Source: Dicyema japonicum (lineage: Eukaryota; Dicyemida; Rhombozoa; Dicyemidae). Taken from it: a DNA stretch of 64,000 bases. Below, piece by piece: positions 55,249-64,000 of this stretch. A program made the translations under genes and the position numbers. The notes below the pieces were generated by a model. It was not told the origin of the DNA. It did no database searches and saw only the letters and a program-made list of their open reading frames with translations. Position 1 is the first letter of the stretch, and each line of letters opens with the position of its first letter. Location: NCBI GenBank assembly GCA_011109175.1, contig RDEW01000009.1:826875-890874 (forward strand), read 5' to 3'.

Positions 55249-55972
55249 ATGAAAATGATTAATGAACCTGAGTCTTTGTCGGTTACGAAGCCAAGAGTCT
55301 AAACTGGAATCACTATAGGATGTTCATTGCAAAGGAATTGATGTTAGGGCATACTGAGCCCAAGATTCGTCTGGAAATTGATAAAACAAGTAAACGAGTA
55401 ACGGATCTGATATTATACTATCTGGATAATTTTGCTAGAAACATATACTCAAGAAACAATAATGTTGTTCCTATTCCATGGCACATCAAGAGGATTGTGT
55501 TGAAAAGAAATAATCTAAGGACTAAACTGAGGAGATGCGTAGACCACAGGACCGCTTAGCTTTGTCTCACAAAATCGGCGAACTACAAAAGCAGTTGTCG
55601 GAACAATTCAAAAGTTGGAATGAGAATAAGTGGAACTTTCAACTACGGAAGCTAAACAAACACAATCCCTCTTTCTGGAAATATACCGAAGAGTAGGAAC
55701 CCAGAGTCAACCGCAAACAAGATTGTGCTCAAAAAACCAGATGGCACCAATTACTATGCTGAAGAAGAAATACCTTTAGTTTTTGAGACACAACTCAAAA
55801 AAATAATTGAAGCTGTAGCATTTGTAAGAGTAAAAGTGATAATCATGGACCCAGACTTGGAAGCCATAATTCATCGTCGTCCTTATGAATTGTTTGTAAA
55901 AGCGTTAGACATTCCTCTTGTTGGTAATTTGAGTGCTACAACCACTCAAAGAACTTTTTTCATTTGACTATT
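55249..55972 (+). mobile_element. LINE-F copy 3 continued: EN-RT linker
   Basis: From 55249 the frame gives 'MKMINEPESLSVTKPRV', then 'WNHYRMFIAKELMLGHTEPK', 'VVPIPWHIKRIVLKRNNLRT', and after shifts 'KKPDGTNYYAEEEIPLVFE'. This is the linker that normally follows the endonuclease. A 3' truncated end follows near 55970. Confidence 0.7.
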
Positions 55973-56400
55973 ATTGTTATTATCTAAAAATCCCAATACC
56001 ACCAAGAAAGAAAGGTTAAACCGACTAATTAGTTGATACCAGCCTCCAAATAGCTTCCGAACTCTCCTTTAGTGCTTTCTTTTGTGTCTGAAGAGGAATT
56101 ATACCGGGGTGTATGACTTTAGTAATTTATTTAAACGGCGAATCACTGACAAATTAAAGGGAAATCCGTGGCCGTCAGGTGATCCCTTAAGCAGCCGTCT
56201 CATCTTTGCTCGGTGTTCGTCCTGAGAATTGACGCACTTCCAGTATGATCTAAAAGTACTAGTAGTGAAAAAAAACAGCTTAATTTAAAGTAATAATAAC
56301 AAAATAAATTTTAATATTAATTAAAAAAATTAATTAATTTGAAATTATTGTGTTATTGTTTTCAGGTGATGCTAGTTCCTAAAAGTAGATACAGAAAACT
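55973..56400. other. Decayed LINE-C/D 3' unit and DMAP1 upstream region
   Basis: 55975-56075 resembles, on the minus strand, the LINE-C/D 3' unit (accaagaaagaaaggttaaac, actaattagttgatacc), including possible hairpin arms ggtatc/gtatt. Downstream AT-rich sequence to 56400 must hold the DMAP1 promoter. Confidence 0.4.
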
Positions 56401-57854
56401 ATGCCCCTCATAATAAGATCAGACGTTGATAGTATTTTAAAAATTGATGAAAACGAGAAGACTACTTCACATAAATCTGCTAAGAAAATAGAAAAAATAA
56501 AACTACGTCCAGTAGGACGTCCTCCCAAATCCAAAAATATCAAAAACATATCAAAGAGGTATTTTCTAGTTAAGTATAAAAATTTATCATTATTTAAATT
56601 AAATTTTATTATTAAAGTAATGAAATCCTTCCAATATTGGAAACATCAAAAGGATATAAACAGGATATAATACGTAAATCGAATGTCAAAGCACGTCGAT
56701 GGCATTTGGTTCCTTTCAAAACTCCTGGAAGAAGCGATAACACGAAATTTTATCATTGGGAAAGAATTGAAAGTGTTTATAACAGTCCATTCTCAAAAGC
56801 TTATGAAAATGAATTGGAAATTCCAAGATATACAGATGAAGAATATTATGAGTTTCTAAGTGATCCGGATTGGAATAAATCAGAAACTGATTATTTGATG
56901 GAATGCCTCGAAGATTATAATCTTAGATTTATAATTGTTGCTGATCGATGGGACACGGAAAAATTTTCTCCCCGTTCTGTAGAAGAAATTAAAGGGCGCT
57001 ATTACGATATAAAAAATACATTTTTTAAATCACGAAATAATACTGGGGAGTCTAGCCCTTATGTTTATGATTGTGAGCATGAGAAAAGGAGGAGACATCA
57101 ATTGAATTTACTTTTATCAAGAACACTAGATGACGAAGCAGAAGAAGAATTTTTAATACAAGAGCTAAAGAAAATTGAAAGTCGTAGGAGAGGGCATGAA
57201 CGTAAAACACAAGATCTTCATAGTATGATAAAAGTTGCTGATATTGGAGTCGATATTAGAAAAACTGATAAAAAGGTGACTAAAAAGAGGCCTGTAATTC
57301 GTCCTCGCAATCTTTCCTCGGTTAATTTTCGTGTATTCATTTTAGGTTCTTTGCGATAATAATCTTATACGTTTTACTGAAGTGAAGCCGCCTGCAATTT
57401 ATGTGAGTAGTCAAAAAGTCTCGTTTATTTATGACTTAGTAGATCAAATTGCCTAATATGATGGGAAATAAAATGGTTAAATTAATTGAGGAAACCCTTG
57501 CAGATTTAAAAGTCGGTTATTGTTTTTATTTTATGAGTAACAGATGCCATGTTAATATCTTCTGAGGATAGGTCTACTTTATTTAATGAATTGCGTCAAA
57601 ATATTGTTTTAATGCACGAACTTAAGGTCACACTTTCTGGCTGTGAGCTTGAACTTACATCACTTAGACATCAATATGAAACATCTGTTGCTGGAAAGGT
57701 ATTTTTTGTTTTTAAATAGAATACCTCAGTAATTATGAATGATAGTCTCAATGAATGGATTAACATTCCACAGTCTGAGAATAACACAAGTTCATCACTA
57801 AAAGATTCGCAAAAAGTATTATTCCAAAGCTATTTTCTAGAGAGAAATACATAA
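56401..57854 (+). CDS. DMAP1: DNMT1-associated protein 1 (DMAP1), NuA4/TIP60 complex subunit
   Basis: Chromatin protein shared by the TIP60/NuA4 and SRCAP/SWR1 complexes (yeast Swc4). The first exon 'MPLIIRSDVDSILKIDENEK' ends 'NISK|S' with a 59-nt intron (56559-56617). Then come 'SKGYKQDIIRKSNVKARRWH', 'KFYHWERI', and the SANT/Myb-like domain 'DPDWNKSETDYLMECLEDYN', 'LRFIIVADRWD', 'RSVEEIKGRYYDI', followed by 'DCEHEKRRRHQLNLLLSRT' and 'EEEFLIQELKKIESRRRGHE'. Introns of 25 nt (about 57320), 25 nt (57411-57435), 28 nt and 21 nt (about 57700) lead to 'STLFNELRQNIVLMHELKV' and 'GCELELTSLRHQYET'. Stop at 57852-57854. About 430 residues against 467 in human. Confidence 0.93.
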
Positions 57855-57969
57855 TGCGGATAAAGTTGAAGATAAACGTAAGGGGAGTAATTTTTGATTT
57901 TTAAATAATAAATGATTGAATTCAATAACGTATTGTACAATTTCACAATTATAAAGATAAAATTGTAAT
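57855..57969. terminator. Shared 3' intergenic space of DMAP1 and the CDK12-like gene
   Basis: The two genes converge with only about 115 bp between stop codons, so the 3' UTRs are short or overlap. No polyadenylation signal is singled out. Confidence 0.35.
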
Positions 57970-59754
57970 TTATTTCGTGTATGCTTTGTCGCGTAAATTG
58001 TGATTTCGGTTCTTTCGATAGCTACGTCCCCCTGGTAGACTAAAGACAGTAAGATAAAAACATACTTAACAAATTCGACTTTGTCCAGATTAGTATTTAA
58101 CATCCAAGATGTATTCAAAGCTTGTTGAATAGTAATTCTACGTGAAGGATCCAAAATAAGCATTGATTCTAACAAATTGAGAGCTTTAGAATGAACACTT
58201 AGTTATAAATTAAATATTACTATGAAAATTCTTCTTTTATCTTATTTTTCTCATAAAAACGAGGACATATTGTGGAATAGAATGGAAGATTAATAACTGA
58301 AGGCCATATTTCTGGAGAAATAGTTCCACATAATTTGGTTATTGCATCCAATTGTTCCAATTCATTATGTGCTTTAAAAAGTTGACGTTTTTTAAAAAGT
58401 TCTCCAAGAATGCAACTGTTATAAAAAATGAACGTAACCCAGAACTCCAAATATCTATGGCAGTCCCATATCGTTCTTCTCCGAGTAAAAGTTCAGGAGG
58501 CCGATATCCAAGAGTAATCACTTTATTTGTATATGGGCGAGTTTTATCTTCTGAATTGTACAATCTAGCAAGTCCGAAATCGGCAAGCTTTAATCGGCCT
58601 CTGAAATTCAAATATTTGAATATTACTTTGAGTTGATTAAAATATTTGAGCCTTTAATATCCCTGTGAAGATAATTATTGAGATGACAAAAAAATATTGC
58701 TTTTAAAAGTTGTTTCATAATACTCGCAATCTCATCGCAATTAAAATGACAATAATGATCCTTGATTAGAAAACTTAGATCATGATCAAGATATTCAAAA
58801 ACCAAGTAAAAAACATCTAAAATATGACAAAATAGTATGAACCTTTTTTTAAATTAAAAAGTTCATCTTTATTGAAAACAACATCAAATAAACTGACAAT
58901 ATTTTCATTTTCTAAAGTGCGAAGTATTTTGACTTCACGAACGGCAGTGATAGGAAACCCTTCATGGTCAAGATTTAAATTGACACGTTTTAATGCAAAA
59001 TATTTTCCTATAAACACGTTTTAAAATGTTTAAATACCGGTTTTATTATGTTTAGCTTTAAAGACATGACCATATGTTCCAATTCCGATTTTTTCTACTA
59101 TCTTATAATCCGTTATTAGGTTTTCACTACAGGACTGGTGGACACTTCCTAATCTTTTTTGACGCTTTCTATCTTTTATTGATTGAAGGTTATCATCTAA
59201 AAATTTTAAGTAAAAGTTAATCAAAATAAATAAATCCAATTTTTTAGATATCTGACTGGATTACCTTTATCAGATGATGAACTTATATCTAAAATTAATA
59301 ACACTAAAAATACCATCAAGATTATATGATAAATTACATAAACTTAAATTTGGTTTAACTGTAAATTTTTCATTTTTATCTGAAATAAAGTAAATAAATC
59401 ACTTTGTAGAAATTGAATTGACTGTATTTCATCTGGAGGTGGAGGTGGAAAAGCTTGATTATCATCAGGAGGTGGGGGGAATACTGTTATTAAATAAAAA
59501 ATAACTATATATCAGTAGATGTAGATGACTCTTGAATTTCATCACAATTGTTTTTTTCCTCTTTTAAATTAGTATTATTTTTATTCAAATTATTTTTTGA
59601 TATCTGTAATTTTATTTCTTCAAATAAAGATGTCGGTTTAATACGAGGCTTTTTATCAAAAATAGGCGATTTGTTAGAACCAGTTGATGAATATTTACGT
59701 TTCCTTAATTTAAAAGCCAATAACCAACATAGGTAAATTATTGTCAAATCCCAT
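57970..59754 (-). CDS. CDK12: CDK12/CDK13-type cyclin-dependent kinase
   Basis: Family role: phosphorylates Ser2 of the RNA polymerase II tail with cyclin K. ATG at 59754 gives 'MGFDNNLPM' joined by a 25-nt intron to '[13 protein letters not shown]'. The kinase domain shows the P-loop '[17 protein letters not shown]', lysine 'YFALKRVNL', the diagnostic helix '[12 protein letters not shown]' (PITAIRE-type of CDK12/13), '[15 protein letters not shown]', '[14 protein letters not shown]', '[14 protein letters not shown]' and '[20 protein letters not shown]' (usual LWYRPPE reads LGYRPPE), then '[20 protein letters not shown]'. The C-terminus after '[20 protein letters not shown]' is short and basic, ending '[11 protein letters not shown]' after a 26-nt intron. 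It is much smaller than human CDK12 (1490), lacking the RS-rich arms. Proline-rich segment near 59430-59480. Confidence 0.9.
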
Positions 59755-59939
59755 TAGTACAACATCAACAACGCATCTAAAATTGATTTAAAAATAATAA
59801 TAATTAATAAAAATAATAAAAGTTAATTTTAGAAATAATTAAATAGTGCAGAAATTGTGAGTGGATTTTTTCATGGTAAAACAGAGGTCAAATACTCATA
59901 AACCTTTAGTTCATTTTATTTATATAAATAAAACTCAAG
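59755..59939. promoter_or_regulatory. Probable CDK12-like gene promoter region
   Basis: A 185-bp AT-rich gap upstream of the kinase start. No specific motif. Confidence 0.25.
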
Positions 59940-61480
59940 AGTAGGATCCTTTAGGGGGATAACATGTCTCTACTGCTCTTTGTTCTCTGTTTGGAGCCAT
60001 TGAATCACCGCCTCGGTTTGTGCAAGTACAATGTGAGCGTGTTTGTTTCAGTACAAATCACCTTTTTATCGATGACCTGAAGATGTATGCTCGAAAAGCT
60101 GAGGTGCTATACTCCATAGGGGTCTTTGCCAGGGAGTTCTTTGAGGGTAAAGGGCTAGATTTAAATTATTCAAAGTCTGTTAATAACGCGCAAATTTGTA
60201 GCGATCTGGATGTTACTGAATCTCCAAAGAACCTATCATGCCTGAGAAAAACCGACAAATTACTGAAGGCATTCATAAAGAGCAGCGTTGTTATGTAAGT
60301 GTCTCTAATGCAAGGAATTTGTTCTTAGCATTAAATGAATATGCTATCTTGCTGCTAAACTACATATTTGTTGTGGAGTTTGAGCACAAAGACTATGATG
60401 AGATTGATGTTATGATCCCTGGAGTACTCAGAGAAAACCACGTCCATCTGCTGCCAGCCAATAAAAGAGGCTATATTAACTCCTTAAGAAATTCGGCCGT
60501 GGACTGTGTGGAGTTGTTCTGCGAATGCATCGCACCCTGATAGTTTGGTCAAGTGTGTCTCCTGGGAAGCACGTCATAATAAAGTACGAGAAAACATTGG
60601 CAACTCACCTAGGCATTATCAGAACTTTTTTGTCTGCTAAGTATGATGTTTATGATGGTTGGTTAGTAAATGTGAAGGCGTTGATCGTATACAAAAGAAT
60701 AATTTAATTGAAAGGATCAACTGAAAAAGCCTTTACAAGGTCCTCTTCAGAGCATTGGACAACCCACATGTCGACCTAAGTCGACGACAACATGGCTAAA
60801 AGATGGTGATAACTCACCTCGATCGGAGGCGTGTGACAAAAGAGTGACAAAAGAGTATTAATACCCTCCAGAAATCTCCTTAACTCTTTTGTCAATAAAT
60901 CGTTGTTGTTGTTGTTGATCGGAGGCGTGTTACACGCATATGCAAGACCGCAATATTTATTGGTCTCGATTAACAAATACATGTCCCAATTTTATGTCAA
61001 GGAACAAGTCGGTTGATCATTTAGCAACTCGGTGCAGATCCATGCTCTGCCACGACTATATGTGGAGACATAATGCGGTAGTGAGGAGTCTTCATCTTCT
61101 AATATGCAATAAGTATGGTATTCGCCACACCAGAAAGTTGTGGAATCATTAGTTGCAATGTTTAGTAGGGAATACCAGGGTCCAGATCAAGATAGACAAT
61201 GTTATCAGAACCTCGGTGCTAGTCAATCACAATAAACTGGACATTGTGTTACACGATAACGAGTCTGGCCAAATCCTTATAATAGAAGTTGGCATTACGC
61301 CCAAGACCGTTTGCAGGTGGAGAAAAAAGGGAAGTATGACTTGCTTGCAAACGATGAGGCAGATTCTTGGTTGTAAGGTCCTTGTTATTCCAATAGTAAG
61401 AAGTGAGAAAAGAATTGCAACAAAGTACTACAGGTGTTATCTAAAACAGTTAGAGGTATATAAAATTGGCTAAGGGACAA
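59940..61480 (+). mobile_element. LINE-G, RLE-type non-LTR element (second lineage), split by a LINE-F tail
   Basis: RT palm pieces: 'STALCSLFGAIESPPR', 'HLFIDDLKMYARKAEVLYSI' (FIDDLK replaces YADD; 60063-60120), 'GLDLNYSKSVNN'. Thumb: 'NARNLFLALNEYAILLLNYI' and 'EHKDYDEIDVMIPGVLRENH', 'LLPANKRG'. After the inserted LINE-F tail (60835-60916): 'MQDRNIYWSRL', 'VDHLATRCRSMLCHDYMWRH' (zinc-like region), 'NKYGIRHTRKLWNH', and the restriction-like endonuclease 'NKLDIVLHDNESGQILIIEV' (PD-(D/E)xK type). Frames are open for long stretches; damage is moderate. Confidence 0.82.
60835..60916 (+). mobile_element. LINE-F 3' end, 82-bp insertion with 14-bp target duplication
   Basis: ccctccagaaatctccttaa, then the (gtt)n tail matching the end of LINE-F at 53.32-53.37 kb. 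It is flanked by gatcggaggcgtgt at 60821-60834 and 60917-60930, an exact duplication. A strongly 5'-truncated retroinsertion into LINE-G. Confidence 0.92.
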
Positions 61481-61756
61481 CACGCCTACAGGCAGTTGTC
61501 CTTGAATTCGCCTATAAAAATAGAGACAACTCGCCAACTGGGAAAAATAGGGGTAAACGTTAAATGTTAAGATAATTTTTAAATATTTTCATTTTATATA
61601 TACTCATTTTGGTACATATTTTATAAATGTGTACGTTAAATAAGATATTGTACCAGTTTTTCATATGATAACAAGTATTCAAATAACAACTTTTTAGAAA
61701 TAAATAGCGTTTTCAGAAAATCGATTAAATATAAATTACTCAGTAATGATAATAAT
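61481..61756. other. Intergenic, AT-rich
   Basis: 3' flank of LINE-G; nothing recognised. A gataataataatac stretch at 61748 may be the tail of the SINE or LINE end. Confidence 0.3.
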
Positions 61757-62005
61757 AATACTGCACCTTACGAAGAGCCATGTTAGCTATAGCTCCTCCC
61801 AGGTATGACACATACATTATTTTAAGTAATGAACAGTTATCATAACTAATTGATGAGTAGAATCAAGGAATTCTCTTCACTTTTTTTTCTTTTTGTTAGG
61901 TGCGAGTCTTTTTGTAGACGATCCGATTCCGCAGTGAACTGTTCACTGATGACTGCGTCACTCGTCAAGCCAAAGCATTGTAGATGCGTGAACCTTATTA
62001 AATTT
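61757..62005 (-). mobile_element. tRNA-derived SINE copy 6
   Basis: Minus strand. 3' boundary actgcaccttacgaagagcc (compare 28885). Body gatgactgcgtcactcgtc and tgtagatgcgtgaacctta at 61977-61995. The tRNA head beyond 62000 is missing, so the copy is 5'-truncated. Confidence 0.7.
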
Positions 62006-62089
62006 TGGATAATTATGGGGTTTCCCGATTATCAGTATCACTAAATTTTTAAGGGTAAAAATAAAAAAAAACAAAAAATAATTAATATC

Positions 62090-62600
62090 CTTTTTAATAA
62101 AACTCAATAAATTTTTCTCATTTTCAACACCTCTGGAAACATAGTTTTTCTATGTGCTGAATACATTCTCAATTGGATTGAGAAATGGTGAGTAAAGGGG
62201 TAAAAATATTAAACACGGAAGTTTGCTATTTCAATCAATTCTTTAGTGCCCATGTAATTATGAATACGGGCATTATCAATAATAAAAATCGTGTCTTCAA
62301 TTCCCTCTTCTTTTAAGCATACCATATTTAGTAATTGATGCAATGGGTGACATATTTCTGATCATGATGGCCATTACAGGAATGTAGGTAGAAGATCCTG
62401 AATCAGCTCTTCCACGTTTTGGTGGAAGATTCCTGAAGATCCGACCTCATTGTGATTTATAAGATGTTCTTTTATACAAAAATATATTTACCCTTATCCA
62501 ACGTTAATGAGAAAGTGACGCTATTTGTCTGGAAACCCTATAAATTAACATTTATCCAAGAAATTGTAGAAGACGCGTACAAAAAGTCAGTATTCAAGTA
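62090..62600 (-). mobile_element. IS630/Tc1-like DDE transposase relic
   Basis: Minus-strand frames read 'FIIDNARIHNYMGTKELIEI' (62240-62300, second catalytic D), then after a one-base shift 'PYSPFLNPIENVFS' (about 62165-62205, with the third acidic residue E in NPIE). 'NYVSRGVENEKN' follows. The PPYSPxLNPIE block is the hallmark of the Tc1/mariner-IS630 superfamily (DDE_3). The upstream part 'YIPVMAIMI' is partly readable. Not intact. Confidence 0.7.
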
Positions 62601-62739
62601 ACGAATGTAAGCAAATAAAAACGAAAGGAATCATACAAAATTGGAAAAGTGCTTGATATATTTCACTGAGACAACAAAACGTGTCAATTTGTTAATTTAA
62701 AATTTTAATTTAAAAATAGTCTTGTATTGAAGAAAGGAA

Positions 62740-62940
62740 ATCATGACTCGTTTTTAAGCAAGAGTTATTATTGACATGATACTAAAGAGATAAAGCCATC
62801 AGTGTTCGTGAATCGAAGACTGATAATCTTATCGTGAATTCTCCCTTTATTATTATTAAAATACATGACGAACAAACTTCTTTAGTAAAGCTAGGAGGTG
62901 GACATCACCATAATGAATGAAACAAATTTTAAGAAGGAGT
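62740..62940 (+). mobile_element. Possible N-terminal helix-turn-helix relic of an IS630/Tc1-like transposase
   Basis: Shifted plus-strand frames read 'VIIDMILK', 'KPSVFVNRRLI'-like sequence, 'KIHDEQTSLVKLGGGHHH', which resembles the HTH and linker ahead of the DDE domain in IS630-like transposases. It is opposite in orientation to the DDE relic at 62.1-62.6 kb. Confidence 0.35.
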
Positions 62941-63623
62941 AACTATCAATCCTAGGTTCGATATCTTTAATACAATAAGAGGGAGAAGTAGCAAGAGCAT
63001 ATATCTTTAATCACCAAGAAAACCAAGAATCATTGCATCGGCTCTGTGATTTTGTTGCAAATTATGCCTCCTGTGTGGGAGGTTTGACAGCTATAGGCAC
63101 CTTCCATTACAAATCCCTCTTAAAAAATGTGCTAGTAGAATTGCAGAGTTCTTCACTCCTAATTCGGCCTCATGGGTAACGATCAAACTCAAGAAGCACT
63201 TCCTTTGAATGTAAAAACACAAACCAAGATGGTCGAAGATTAAAAACTTTGTCGGATTATTTTTGATTCGAGGTTCTGTAATCATTGCTCAACTTATGGT
63301 GGGGGGTAAACTGGGAATTTTCCTAGTTTTCTCCAGAAGAAGATACTGGCGATGAGGCAAAGTACGACTCGTGAAATTAGAAAAACTAATTGAATATTTC
63401 TCATTTTCTCGCTAATATTTAAAAAATATAACTAAATAGTTAAAAACCAAAAGCGCTAAATTATCCATTCTATAAATCCAGTCATTTAACAGTAAAATAA
63501 ATTTAATGCGGAACAGAGCTTACCAAACACTAAAATATATCTGAAAAAATCAAACAAATTATATAAAGCCAAAATTATCCCGAATTATAATGAACTATTT
63601 TTTAAGTACTATTGTTTTAACGG
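62941..63623. other. Intergenic, nothing recognised
   Basis: Mixed composition with a GC-richer part at 63060-63300; no motif I can name. Confidence 0.3.
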
Positions 63624-63887
63624 CTATAAGTTATTATTAGAAATACTTGGCGGTATAGATTTAACAACTTTATCCACATCGTTGTTTTTGACTTTAATAG
63701 TATAGAGATACTTTCTACATCGGAGTTTAAGCTTTGAAAACTTCACTTTCGGGTCTTTATATTGTTTAATTTTCAACTCTATAAAGATAAATTCACATAA
63801 TACGATTCGCATCAGTCTGCCTTGCAAGCTGCAAAAATTGTTTAATTTCAAATACTTGGCGTGGCTATATAGTAATAAAAATAACAA
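63624..63887 (-). other. Uncertain minus-strand coding stretch, possibly an exon
   Basis: An 87-codon frame with a hydrophobic start and a lysine-rich remainder ('KIKQYKDPKVKFSKLKLRCR'). It could be the last exon of a gene lying beyond the window edge, since length and composition differ from the flanks. No family recognised. Confidence 0.25.
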
Positions 63888-64000
63888 CCATAACGATATA
63901 AGTCCAACAACAAAGATAACTACAAACGTGTTTTTTATTATTTATTATAAAATAAATATTATAACATTGTATTTAAATTTTATTTTATTTTTATAAGTTC

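Noticed and set aside
58352-58636. Plus-strand ORF of 94 codons
   Set aside because: Antisense to the kinase activation segment exon of the CDK12-like gene.
1-64000. CRISPR arrays, bacterial operons, restriction-modification or phage genes
   Set aside because: No regularly spaced short repeats, no Shine-Dalgarno-led operons. Genes are split by spliceosomal introns and elements are eukaryotic.
1-64000. Microsporidian, myxozoan or nucleomorph origin
   Set aside because: Microsporidia lack EXOC5/CFAP69-type gene sets and have few introns. Nucleomorphs have mini-introns but not this transposon load. Myxozoa are less well matched by introns this short. Dicyemid remains the best inference but is unproven.

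Overview
This window is eukaryotic nuclear DNA from a compact, intron-rich animal genome with a heavy load of decayed transposable elements. Every host gene I could rebuild is split by very short GT-AG introns, mostly 21-32 nt. Such introns are the known hallmark of dicyemid mesozoans (Dicyema), so that is my best guess at the source. The guess rests on intron size, AT-rich intergenic DNA, and metazoan-type genes including exocyst EXOC5, CFAP69, DMAP1 and CDK12; I cannot prove it without a search.

Host genes, left to right: selenophosphate-synthetase-like SEPHS (6.8-8.0 kb, +), a GLUT/SLC2A sugar transporter (10.8-12.5, +), a small coiled-coil gene of unknown function (18.4-18.9, -), ribosome-biogenesis protein RLP24/RSL24D1 (23.6-24.2, -), proteasome 19S base subunit RPN1/PSMD2 (25.6-28.7, -), a ciliary armadillo protein CFAP69 (32.8-35.9, +), the rRNA methyltransferase SPB1/FTSJ3 (36.1-38.6, -), exocyst subunit EXOC5/SEC10 (44.0-46.6, -), DMAP1 (56.4-57.9, +) and a CDK12/13-type kinase (58.0-59.8, -). 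They are housekeeping or ciliary genes and do not form one pathway. RLP24 and SPB1 both act in 60S ribosome assembly.

Between the genes lie at least eight kinds of non-LTR retrotransposon, labelled here LINE-A to LINE-H. A and G carry a restriction-like endonuclease; B, C/D and F carry an APE endonuclease; E and H are only 3' ends. There are four pogo/Tigger-like DNA transposon copies, IS630/Tc1-like DDE remnants, and a tRNA-derived SINE family with at least six copies. Many are nested, with visible target-site duplications, so relative ages can be read: B inside A, E inside A, SINE inside B, SINE inside F, F inside G.

The most interesting points are these: a SEPHS protein that has lost the residues needed for catalysis; a LINE-D ORF with a perfect 2A ribosome-skipping motif just before its endonuclease; pogo transposase copies carrying a spliceosomal mini-intron at a shared position; a 3'-terminal hairpin with compensatory changes in the LINE-C/D group; and two inverted, equally truncated LINE-C 3' units around a pogo remnant.
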